Below are positions 7,910-15,280 of a DNA stretch of 41,688 bases, piece by piece. The notes beneath the pieces are model-generated. The model was not told the DNA's origin. It worked only from the letters and a program-made list of their open reading frames with translations, and did no database searches. The stretch's first letter is position 1; every line of letters begins with the position of its first letter. The stretch lies in assembly GCA_015064415.1 (NCBI GenBank), contig SVSG01000018.1, forward strand, positions 4,399 to 46,086, given 5' to 3'. Position numbers and translations under genes: made by a program. This DNA is from Oscillospiraceae bacterium (GTDB lineage Bacteria; Bacillota; Clostridia; Oscillospirales; CAG-272).

Positions 7910-8671
7910 CTACTCCCGCAATTTTTTTGTGGGCGCACAGCCCATAAAGCGCTTATAGATGCGGAAAAAGGCGGAGTAATGGTTAAAGCCCACCATTTCG
8001 CTTGCGCGGTGGGCGGGTGTGCCCGCCGCGATCAGACGATCCGCGTGCGCGATCTTGTGGCGCAGAACGATCTCCCCCACGGTGAAGCCGGTCTCCTTTT
8101 TGAACACGTGGCACATGTGGTATTTGCTGACGAACAGCGCCCCCGCAATGTCATCCAATGTGATCGAGCGCGAGATGTTTTCCTTGATATAGCACGTGAC
8201 TGCGTCAACAAGACGTTGCTCGGGGCGTTGCGGCTTGGGCGGTATGGCCATGGCCTCCCGCAACGCGATCATCAGCTCGATCCATTTGGCGATCAGGCGT
8301 TGCGCCGCAAGGGGCGCTTGCGCGTCGATCTCGCACATATCCGAAAAAAGGGTAGTGCCAAACGGCGATCTGACGCCCTGCGGAAGCTGAACGAGGGGGG
8401 TGTTTTCAAAGGGGGAGAGCAGGGGGGCCAAGGGCGGCTGCTCGCACAGCGCGGCATCCACCAACAGGGTATATCCGTAAGAGCGCGGCTCCCACTCCGG
8501 TGTGACGTCCTCCCCTGGGCGCCGCAAGAAAAAAGTGTATGATGAAAGCGGCTGTTTCGTGCCGTCCGCACAGGTGAAAAATCCCTTGCCGCTTGCCAAA
8601 AATGAGAAACGGTAGCCACTTTCGCCGACAAAAGCGTTCAGATCCTGCGAAATCAAGATCGGGTGATCCAT
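7910..8671 (-). CDS. AraC-family transcriptional regulator
   Basis: 253 residues from MDHPILISQ; AAAGGAGG lies 9 bases upstream, which decides this start over an in-frame extension to 8788. The N-terminal ~150 residues look like a cupin-type effector domain (for example YRFSFLASGKGFFTC). The C-terminal ~100 residues form the double helix-turn-helix of AraC/XylS proteins: ITLDDIAGALFVSKYHMCHV for the first, and ASEMVGFNHYSAFFRIYKR with GCAPTKKLRE for the second. It lies between the ceramidase-like genes and the divergent hydrolase genes, so it is the probable regulator of one or both. The ligand is unknown. Confidence 0.9.
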   Translation of the reverse strand: MDHPILISQDLNAFVGESGYRFSFLASGKGFFTCADGTKQPLSSYTFFLRRPGEDVTPEWEPRSYGYTLLVDAALCEQPPLAPLLSPFENTPLVQLPQGVRSPFGTTLFSDMCEIDAQAPLAAQRLIAKWIELMIALREAMAIPPKPQRPEQRLVDAVTCYIKENISRSITLDDIAGALFVSKYHMCHVFKKETGFTVGEIVLRHKIAHADRLIAAGTPAHRASEMVGFNHYSAFFRIYKRFMGCAPTKKLRE

Positions 8672-8698
8672 CTCCGCATCCCTCCTTTCCTTGCTTTG

Positions 8699-8727
8699 AT
8701 TATAGCAAAAAAGCGCAAGATTGTCAA
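8699..8727 (-). promoter_or_regulatory. Sigma-A promoter of the AraC-type regulator
   Basis: Minus strand TTGACA (8722-8727), 17-base spacer, TATAAT (8699-8704): a full consensus promoter about 30 bases ahead of the start codon. Confidence 0.88.
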
Positions 8728-8781
8728 CGGATTTCCGCGCAAGAAAAGCAATAGTTTGCATCACGCGCGCAAGGAGTTGTA

Positions 8782-8810
8782 TTGCCACGCGGCGCGTTTT
8801 GTGTTAAGAT
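8782..8810 (+). promoter_or_regulatory. Probable promoter of the M24/phosphotriesterase-like operon
   Basis: TTGCCA (8782-8787), 17 bases, TAAGAT (8805-8810), then AAAAAGGAG before the ATG at 8848. It is weaker than consensus, which would suit activator control by the divergent AraC-type protein. Confidence 0.55.
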
Positions 8811-8847
8811 TAAAAGGTAAAAAACCTTCTAAAAAGGAGAATTTGCT

Positions 8848-10044
8848 ATGAAAAATCTTTACCCCGTCATTGAAAAATCCGAGTTTACCGCCCGCGTGGC
8901 CGCCGCCCGCGCCGACATGGCCGCCGAGGGCATTGACCTGCTTGTTGGCTTTTCCAATCTGCTGGATCCCTCCACGGTGCGCTATTTCACCGACTTTGCC
9001 GCCGTGAACGAAAGCGCCGCCATCATCATCCCTGCCGAGGGCGAGGTCACGCTCTGCTCGGGTCAGGCGGGCTATGACTACGCACAGGTCAAGAACAAGC
9101 TGGACGGCTCCGTCATCAAAATCTTCCCCGAGATCGGCGAGGTCTCCGGCTTTGAGTATGATACCGAAGGGCAGTTGGATTTCGAGGTCTATTTCAAGGA
9201 ATTGAAGGCAAAATACAACGTGAAAAAGATCGGTCTTATCGGCAAGCTGACCTTCCCCGCTGTCATTTACAACAAGCTTGCCGCCGTGTTTGCAGGTGCC
9301 GAGATCGTGGATTTTGACGAGCAGCACTACGCCCGCCGCGTGATCAAGACCCCCGCCGAGATCGCCTGCATCCGCCGCGCCGCCGACATCATCAGCGACA
9401 CCTTCCGTCACGTGGTGCAGAAGATTTATGCGGGCATGAACGAGCTGGAGCTGCAGGCAGAGCTGGAGGCCGAAATGCTGCGCCTTGGCGGCGAGAGCTA
9501 CGTGCAGGCGTTCGCCCCGATGGTGGCGACGGGCCCCGCAAACTCCTTCATCAGCATGTGCCGCAACACCACGCGCAAGATGCAGGAAAGCGAGATCCTG
9601 AATCTTGCCGCAGGCGTGTGCTACGAGGGCTATAACGGCGTGATCTGCACCCCCCACGTGCTGGGCGAGGTGCCCGAAAAGATCAAGGATGCCGTCAAGT
9701 GCGCGTACGAGGCGCTCAACGTTGCCGCCGATCTGATGAAGCCCGGCACCCCCTGCGACGTGGTGATGAACGCCTACACCGACCACCTCACCAAGTACGG
9801 CTATATCGAATACTGCCCCTACGGCAGTCTGCACAGCACGGGTCTTCTGGAATGCGAGGCACCCGTGTTCTCGGTCAAAAATCAGCGCGTGATCAAGGAG
9901 AATATGGGCATTTGCATCGACGCGTATTTCAAGGGCATGGAGTGGGGCTCCTTCCGCGTGGAGGACGTGTACGTGATCGGCAAGAACGGCGCCGAGCGCG
10001 TGACCACCTACAACGACGAAGTGCTGCCCGCCTTCCTCGCGTAA
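8848..10044 (+). CDS. M24 (creatinase/prolidase) fold protein lacking metal ligands
   Basis: 398 residues with the two-domain layout of Xaa-Pro peptidases and creatinase: an N-terminal creatinase-like domain (about 1-160) and a pita-bread domain (about 165-390). The five M24 metal ligands (D, D, H, E, E) are mostly lost. The first Asp position in LNLAAG is Ala254, the second in YNGVICT is Val265, His329 remains (LHSTGLLECE), the first Glu is Asp358 (CIDAYF), and Glu372 remains (FRVED). This argues against a dinuclear metallopeptidase and for a metal-free creatinase-like C-N hydrolase or a non-catalytic role. The family is clear; the reaction is not. Its stop is followed after one base by the next start, so the two genes form an operon. 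Confidence 0.82.
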   Translation: MKNLYPVIEKSEFTARVAAARADMAAEGIDLLVGFSNLLDPSTVRYFTDFAAVNESAAIIIPAEGEVTLCSGQAGYDYAQVKNKLDGSVIKIFPEIGEVSGFEYDTEGQLDFEVYFKELKAKYNVKKIGLIGKLTFPAVIYNKLAAVFAGAEIVDFDEQHYARRVIKTPAEIACIRRAADIISDTFRHVVQKIYAGMNELELQAELEAEMLRLGGESYVQAFAPMVATGPANSFISMCRNTTRKMQESEILNLAAGVCYEGYNGVICTPHVLGEVPEKIKDAVKCAYEALNVAADLMKPGTPCDVVMNAYTDHLTKYGYIEYCPYGSLHSTGLLECEAPVFSVKNQRVIKENMGICIDAYFKGMEWGSFRVEDVYVIGKNGAERVTTYNDEVLPAFLA

Positions 10045-10045
10045 G

Positions 10046-11068
10046 ATGATCCGCACGATTTGCGGCGACCTTTCAAAAGAGTCGCTTGGATTTACCCTGC
10101 CGCACGAGCATATCCTCATCGACATGGAAAACTGTGTGGATGAGATGCCGCATGCGGAATTTCACGGAAAGATCACCCCGTTCAACCGCTATTTGATGGT
10201 TTCCGATCCTTATTACATCAAGGAGAACGCCTCCTACGTGGACGAGGACGTGGCCGTGAGAGAGCTGCTGCTTTACAAGCAGTACGGCGGCCAGAGCATT
10301 GTGGACGTGACGCCCGATGACATCGGGCGGGACGTGCGCGCCCTTCGCCGCATTGCCGAGCGCACGGGGCTGAATATCATTGTCGGTTGCGGACATTATA
10401 CCGAGCCGTCGCTTTCCGATACCGTCAAAAATATGAGCGTCACACAGCTGGCGGACGAGATCATCCGCGACGTCACCACGGGCGTGCAGGGCACCGATAT
10501 GCGCGCAGGCGTGATCGGGGAGATCGGCACGAGTGCCGAGATCACCGCAGCCGAGCAAAAGTGCGTGGAAGCCGCCCTCATCGCCGCGCGTGAAACGGGC
10601 GCATCGGTGCATTTTCATACCAGTCTTTGGGAAGAAAACGGCAAGACGGTATTGGAAATAGCGAAAAAGCTTGGCACCGACCCCGCCCGGATCTGCATCG
10701 ACCACATCGACGTGGATCTGCGCTATGACTACTGCAAATACCTCCTTGACGAGGGCGCGTGGATCGAATTTGACAACTGCGGCAAGGAGTTTTTCATGCC
10801 GCCGCGCGACTGCGGCAAGATCCGCGGCAAGTTTGCCTATGATATGGAGCGCGCCGAGATGATCGCGCGCCTTCTTTCGGACGGCTACGGCGACCGCTTG
10901 CTTGTCACCAACGATCTTTGCCTGCGCACCATGCTTGCCGAGTACGGCGGCAACGGCTTTATGCACGTCGCGCGCACGATCTTGCCGATGCTGCGCTACG
11001 TCGGCGTCACCGAGCAGGATATTCACCGTCTCACCGTCCAAAATCCCGCCGATTTTTTGGATTTTTGA
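10046..11068 (+). CDS. Phosphotriesterase-family metal-dependent hydrolase
   Basis: 340 residues, amidohydrolase-superfamily TIM barrel of the phosphotriesterase/PHP-homology type. Binuclear metal-site residues are recognisable: HEH at 20-22 (LPHEHIL), the bridging carboxylate Glu159 in GEIGTS (a Glu here marks the homology proteins rather than the carboxylated Lys of true phosphotriesterases), a His in VHFHTS (189/191), His220 in CIDHID, and Asp290 in VTNDLC. It starts one base after the M24 gene and has no strong ribosome binding site of its own, so coupled translation is likely. Members act as lactonases or esterases; the substrate here is unknown. Confidence 0.85.
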   Translation: MIRTICGDLSKESLGFTLPHEHILIDMENCVDEMPHAEFHGKITPFNRYLMVSDPYYIKENASYVDEDVAVRELLLYKQYGGQSIVDVTPDDIGRDVRALRRIAERTGLNIIVGCGHYTEPSLSDTVKNMSVTQLADEIIRDVTTGVQGTDMRAGVIGEIGTSAEITAAEQKCVEAALIAARETGASVHFHTSLWEENGKTVLEIAKKLGTDPARICIDHIDVDLRYDYCKYLLDEGAWIEFDNCGKEFFMPPRDCGKIRGKFAYDMERAEMIARLLSDGYGDRLLVTNDLCLRTMLAEYGGNGFMHVARTILPMLRYVGVTEQDIHRLTVQNPADFLDF

Positions 11069-11077
11069 GGTTGGATA

Positions 11078-11111
11078 TGTGGGGAAACCCTTTTCAAAGG
11101 GTTTCCCCACA
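11078..11111. terminator. Perfect 16-bp stem terminator-like hairpin
   Basis: TGTGGGGAAACCCTTT pairs perfectly with AAAGGGTTTCCCCACA around a 2-base loop, 10 bp after the phosphotriesterase-like stop codon, with the family flank ACACCCCTT following. There is no strong U tract. Confidence 0.65.
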
Positions 11112-11212
11112 CCCCTTCCGAAGTCCTTACACAAAGGTGTGGAATACAAGGTGCGCCACCGTCTGCGCCCCCTCCCGCGCATTTGCGCAAAATCCGCATT
11201 TCGCGCGATTGC

Positions 11213-11241
11213 TTGACAATCGCGTTTTTGTTTGCTATACT
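11213..11241 (+). promoter_or_regulatory. Sigma-A promoter of the 11272 gene
   Basis: TTGACA (11213-11218), 17 bases, TATACT (11236-11241). The start site would be near 11248, giving a very short leader before GAAAGGAG and the ATG at 11272. The gene can therefore be expressed apart from the upstream operon. Confidence 0.88.
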
Positions 11242-11271
11242 TATCAAAAAGATCCCGAAAGGAGACTTTAT

Positions 11272-13176
11272 ATGGATAGATGGTACTGGGTCGAATTGAT
11301 CGGTTTCGACAATACGTCTCCCGATTTTGGCGTACAAGCATACCTTTCGCGCAACCAAAGCACGACGGGCATCTCGCTGCTTTTTGCGCATATTGATTTC
11401 TTGTTTGAACAGCAAAACGAGGCACTTGCCCCCACCGCCTGCTCCTACGGCGGGCACGAATACAACCGCGAGCGCCGCCGCCAGAACTGGACGAAAACAC
11501 AGCTGAAGGGCCTTGTCAAGGAGCTGCAAGCCCACGGCGTGAAGGTCTTTTTCTCCTGCTTTGATATGACTGAGCGCGTCAGCGACCCCGCGTGGCTGTG
11601 CTACGGGCGCAAGGGTAAGCCGAGCCCGCTTGTTTACGTCTTGAAGCAGCTGGAAAACGGCACCGTCGGCGACGTGGTGATCGAAAAGCTGCGCACCGTG
11701 CTCGACTTTTACGGTTTTGACGGCTTGCAGCTCGGTGACGGGCTTTCCTCTAACCGTCTTTCCATCGAAAACGGCGATTTTTCCGTACCGTTCTGCCGCC
11801 AATCGCAAATTTCCATCCCCGAAAATCTAATGGGCGAGGACGTGGAAAGCTACGCGGTGCGCCGCGCGTGGATCCTCAAAAACAGACGCTTGGAATGGAT
11901 CTCCTTCCTTTCGGACGCGTGGGCGGATTTTTACCAAAAGCTGTTTGACCGCATCGAAAAGCCGATCATGTTCAATATCGCCTGGACGCGCGGCCCCTTT
12001 GAGGCGCTTTACCGCTACGGCCTTGATTACACGCGCTGTGCGCCGGGGCGCGCCTTCGCCGCGATGATCGAGGAAAACTCCGCCACGCGCGCCATCACCG
12101 CCCCCGAGGATGAGGGCGACGTCGAGTTTTCGCTTGCCCACCGCGACACCTTCCCCTACGAGTACGCGCTGATGCAGCAGCAGATCAAGCTGCACACGGA
12201 CGGGCTTGCGCAGATCTCGCTGATGCCGATCAGCGACACGCAGGAGCAATGGGACGCCCTGCGCCATTGCCCCACCGAGCTCACGCGCGCCATTATCAAG
12301 CGCTATAACAATTTCGTCTGGCAGGGTGGCAAGTTCATCCCTTGCTGTGACGCGCCGCACTATTGCCTTGCCGATGGCATCCCCGCCGAGGACTGGCGGT
12401 GGCTGGCGAAGCAAGAGAGCTATCGCTTGCCCCCCGTCGATTTTGTCGAGGGCTTTGTCGGTGTCTACAACCCCGACGCGCTCCCACGCGACGTGGCGCA
12501 GTTCTGCCGCAAAAAGCACTACTTCGGCGCGGCCCTTCAGCAGGAGCTGATCTGCGCGGGGCTCCACGTGGGCGCGCAGGTAAAACTCGCAGACGTATGC
12601 GACTTTTCGTGTGCAAAAGGGCTTTTGGTGACCGATCTTGACACCTACACCGCCGCGCAAAAGGCCGCGCTTGCCAAGGCGAAGCTCCCCATCCTTGTGG
12701 TGGGCGAGGACGTGGACTTACCCCTTGAAAACTCTACCCGTTATGGGGGTAAATATCTTTCCGTGGCACTTTACAACGCGCCCGTGGCGCCTGATCTCAC
12801 CTCTCTTGCCGCGCTGGAGCGCATGATCCGCAAGCAGTCGTTGCAGCAGGGCGAGATCTGGACCGAGCCGCTTTCCCACCGCCGCGTGGCACCCACCTTT
12901 TTCAAGGCGCTTGCCGAGATCATGAACGTGGCGTTCGAGCTGGACCGCGCCGCCCCTGACGTCAAGCTTACCTCGTACCGCTGTGGCGGCGAGAAGTACG
13001 TGATCCTTTCCAACGACCGTCACACCTACTATCTGCCCACCGTCACCACCGCCGCCCCCGTGAAGGGCGCGACGGCCATCATGAAGGAGCTTGGCTACAA
13101 GGTCAAATGCAAGGGCAACACCTTCACCGTCCGCATCCCCCCGCGCTGTGTGGAGATCGTGAGAATTGAAGAATGA
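11272..13176 (+). CDS. Putative TIM-barrel glycosidase-like protein with trimerisation-type domain
   Basis: 634 residues, starting MDRWYWVELI with AAAGGAG 8 bases upstream. I do not recognise a named family. Residues about 1-400 look like a glycosidase-type TIM barrel: LVKELQAHGVKVFFSCFDM, a strand ending in FYGFDGLQLGDG (Asp150, Asp156), FNIAWTRGPFEALYRYG, and MIEENSATR (Glu267/268). Residues about 460-560 resemble the glutaminase-like trimerisation domain of GH42-type beta-galactosidases (LLVTDLDTYTAAQK, PILVVGEDVDLPL). The last ~70 residues form a small beta domain. No signal peptide is seen, so a cytoplasmic enzyme acting on an imported substrate is likely. Catalytic acids cannot be assigned from sequence alone. 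Confidence 0.6.
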   Translation: MDRWYWVELIGFDNTSPDFGVQAYLSRNQSTTGISLLFAHIDFLFEQQNEALAPTACSYGGHEYNRERRRQNWTKTQLKGLVKELQAHGVKVFFSCFDMTERVSDPAWLCYGRKGKPSPLVYVLKQLENGTVGDVVIEKLRTVLDFYGFDGLQLGDGLSSNRLSIENGDFSVPFCRQSQISIPENLMGEDVESYAVRRAWILKNRRLEWISFLSDAWADFYQKLFDRIEKPIMFNIAWTRGPFEALYRYGLDYTRCAPGRAFAAMIEENSATRAITAPEDEGDVEFSLAHRDTFPYEYALMQQQIKLHTDGLAQISLMPISDTQEQWDALRHCPTELTRAIIKRYNNFVWQGGKFIPCCDAPHYCLADGIPAEDWRWLAKQESYRLPPVDFVEGFVGVYNPDALPRDVAQFCRKKHYFGAALQQELICAGLHVGAQVKLADVCDFSCAKGLLVTDLDTYTAAQKAALAKAKLPILVVGEDVDLPLENSTRYGGKYLSVALYNAPVAPDLTSLAALERMIRKQSLQQGEIWTEPLSHRRVAPTFFKALAEIMNVAFELDRAAPDVKLTSYRCGGEKYVILSNDRHTYYLPTVTTAAPVKGATAIMKELGYKVKCKGNTFTVRIPPRCVEIVRIEE

Positions 13177-13182
13177 GAATGC

Positions 13183-13217
13183 GTGGGGGAGGACTTTTTC
13201 AAAAAGTCCTCCCCCAC
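13183..13217. terminator. Perfect 17-bp stem terminator-like hairpin
   Basis: GTGGGGGAGGACTTTTT pairs perfectly with AAAAAGTCCTCCCCCAC around a single C, 7 bp after the 11272-13176 stop codon, followed by the family flank ACACCCCCTTTCAAAAGAT. Confidence 0.65.
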
Positions 13218-13296
13218 ACCCCCTTTCAAAAGATTTTGATCAAAAGGATGGGCAACAGCTGCATTGCTGGCGAGAAAGGTGTTGCGTCTAACAATC

Positions 13297-13343
13297 CCTC
13301 ACCCGCTGACGCGGGAGCTCCCTTTACACAAGGGAGCCATTGT
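13297..13343. repeat. Intergenic hairpin repeat (family III)
   Basis: CAATCCCTC is followed by two adjacent hairpins (CCCGCTGACGCGGG and GCTCCCTTTACACAAGGGAGC). Nearly the same unit occurs at 34586-34632. The rest of 13218-13430 holds only short repeat fragments. Confidence 0.7.
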
Positions 13344-13433
13344 AGCCGCACCGTTTGGTGAAAAAGGCGTTGTGCCTCCCGCAATCCACGTTTCACAAAC
13401 GCTTAGCGCACAACGCACCCCATATCAAACAAA

Positions 13434-13471
13434 AAGGGTACGCAACCATTCCGGCTGCGTACCCTTATTTT
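13434..13471. terminator. Bidirectional Rho-independent terminator between convergent genes
   Basis: Stem AAGGGTACGCA (13434-13444) / TGCGTACCCTT (13456-13466) with an 11-base loop. A T-rich run follows on the plus strand, and an A run precedes it that becomes a U tract on the minus strand. It separates the plus-strand 11272 gene from minus-strand fhs. Confidence 0.75.
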
Positions 13472-13546
13472 TGGTGTGAAAGGTTTTCTGTCCTCGCCTG
13501 CGGCGAGCACGTCGACACTCCGCTACGCGTCGGTCACGGAAAGGGG

Positions 13547-13580
13547 TGTGGGGAAAACCTTTGCAAAGGTTTTCCCCACA
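13547..13580. terminator. Perfect 34-bp palindrome after fhs
   Basis: Arms TGTGGGGAAAACCTTTG and CAAAGGTTTTCCCCACA pair without a mismatch, 11 bp beyond the fhs stop codon on the minus strand. It is the probable end of the purine operon transcript. Immediately beside it (13490-13540) lies the TCCTCGCCTGCGGCGAGCAC repeat block. Confidence 0.65.
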
Positions 13581-13591
13581 TATTTTTCACA

Positions 13592-15265
13592 TCAGAACAG
13601 CCCCACAATACGGCCCGTGTCGTCCACGTCGATGTTGAAGGCGGCGGGGGCCTTGGGGAGGCCGGGCATCGTCATGATGTCGCCCGTCAGCGCGACCACG
13701 AAGCCCGCGCCTGCGGCAACCTTGACGTTGCGCACGGTGACGGTGAAGTTCTCGGGCGCGCCGATCTTGGTCTGATCGTCCGAGAAGCTGTACTGCGTCT
13801 TTGCCATGCAAACGGGCAATTTGTCAAAGCCGAGCGCGGTGAGCGTGGCCAGTTGTTTCTTCGCCTGGGGCGTAAAAGTCACACCGTTGCCGCGGTAAAT
13901 GCGCTTCACGATGGCCTCGACCTTTTCCTCGATGCTGCCGTCCAGCTCGTAGGAGAAGGAGAAATCATTGGGCTGCTCGCAAAGCCGTATGACCTCTTCG
14001 GCAAGTGCCATACCGCCCTTGCCGCCCTCTGCCCAAACGGTGGAAAGCACCACGTTTACGCCAAGCGCACGGCATTTTTCAATCACAAGGTCAATCTCGG
14101 CATCCGTGTCGGTGGGGAAGCGGTTGACCGCGACCACAGCGGGGAGCTTGTAAACGTCCTTGATGTTGGAAAGGTGGCGAAGCAGGTTGGGAAGGCCCGC
14201 CTCCAGCGCCTCGAGGTTTTCCTCGCCAAGCGCGGTCTTGGGAAGCCCCCCGTGCATCTTGAGCGCACGGACGGTGGCAACCAGTACCACGGCGGAGGGG
14301 GTAAGGCCTGCCGCGCGGCACTTGATGTCAAGGAATTTCTCCGCACCAAGGTCGGCGCCAAAGCCCGCCTCGGTAATGGCGTAATCGGCCAGCTTCATCG
14401 CCATCTTGGTGGCAATGACCGAGTTACAGCCGTGTGCGATGTTCGCGAAGGGGCCGCCGTGCACAAAAGCGGGCGTACCCTCCAGGGTCTGCACAAGGTT
14501 GGGCTTGAGCGCATCCTTGAGGAGTGCGGCGGCGGCGCCTGTGGCACCGATATCGCCGATCGTGACGGGTTTTTCGTCATACGTATAGGCGATTACCGTA
14601 CGCGAGAGGCGCTCCTTGAGGTCTGCCATCGAATTGGCAAGACAGAAAATTGCCATGATCTCGGATGCCACGGTGATGTCAAAGCCATCCTCGCGCGGCA
14701 CGCCGTTCACGCGTCCGCCAAGACCGTCGGTCACAAAGCGGAGCTGGCGGTCATTCATATCCACGCAACGCTTCCAGGTGATGCGGCGGGGATCAATATT
14801 CAAGGCGTTGCCCTGATAGATGTGGTTATCCAGCATAGCGGCGATCAGATTGTTGGCGGCGCCAATGGCGTGGAAGTCACCCGTGAAGTGCAGATTGATG
14901 TCCTCCATCGGCACCACCTGCGCGTAGCCGCCGCCGGCGGCGCCGCCCTTGATGCCGAACACGGGCCCAAGGGAGGGCTCGCGCAGCGCCACCGCCACGG
15001 ATTTGCCAAGGCGGGCAAATCCGTCGGCAAGGCCGATGGTGGTGGTGGTCTTTCCCTCGCCCGCAGGCGTGGGGGTGATGGCGGTGACCAAAATCAATTT
15101 ACCCGCCTGACGGGTCGAGTTTTCCAGCAAATTGTAGTCTACCTTCGCCTTGTAATTGCCGTACTGCTCAAGGGATTCGGCAGGCACGCCCGCCTTTTTC
15201 GCGATCTCGGTGATCGGCTGCATTTTCGCGCTTTGCGCGATCTCAATATCAGACAAATATGCCAT
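13592..15265 (-). CDS. fhs: Formate--tetrahydrofolate ligase
   Basis: 557 residues, the full family length. The enzyme makes 10-formyl-THF from formate, THF and ATP in the cytoplasm. The P-loop [17 protein letters not shown] (about 66-82) and family blocks such as [36 protein letters not shown] and KMHGGLP are intact. It is the last gene of the purine operon, 15 bp after purL. Its product is the one-carbon donor for the AICAR transformylase and PurN encoded upstream, so the placement is functional. AAAGG lies ahead of the ATG. Expression probably depends on the ZTP riboswitch at the head of the operon. Confidence 0.96.
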   Translation of the reverse strand: MAYLSDIEIAQSAKMQPITEIAKKAGVPAESLEQYGNYKAKVDYNLLENSTRQAGKLILVTAITPTPAGEGKTTTTIGLADGFARLGKSVAVALREPSLGPVFGIKGGAAGGGYAQVVPMEDINLHFTGDFHAIGAANNLIAAMLDNHIYQGNALNIDPRRITWKRCVDMNDRQLRFVTDGLGGRVNGVPREDGFDITVASEIMAIFCLANSMADLKERLSRTVIAYTYDEKPVTIGDIGATGAAAALLKDALKPNLVQTLEGTPAFVHGGPFANIAHGCNSVIATKMAMKLADYAITEAGFGADLGAEKFLDIKCRAAGLTPSAVVLVATVRALKMHGGLPKTALGEENLEALEAGLPNLLRHLSNIKDVYKLPAVVAVNRFPTDTDAEIDLVIEKCRALGVNVVLSTVWAEGGKGGMALAEEVIRLCEQPNDFSFSYELDGSIEEKVEAIVKRIYRGNGVTFTPQAKKQLATLTALGFDKLPVCMAKTQYSFSDDQTKIGAPENFTVTVRNVKVAAGAGFVVALTGDIMTMPGLPKAPAAFNIDVDDTGRIVGLF

Positions 15266-15280
15266 AACGGTACGCCTTTC

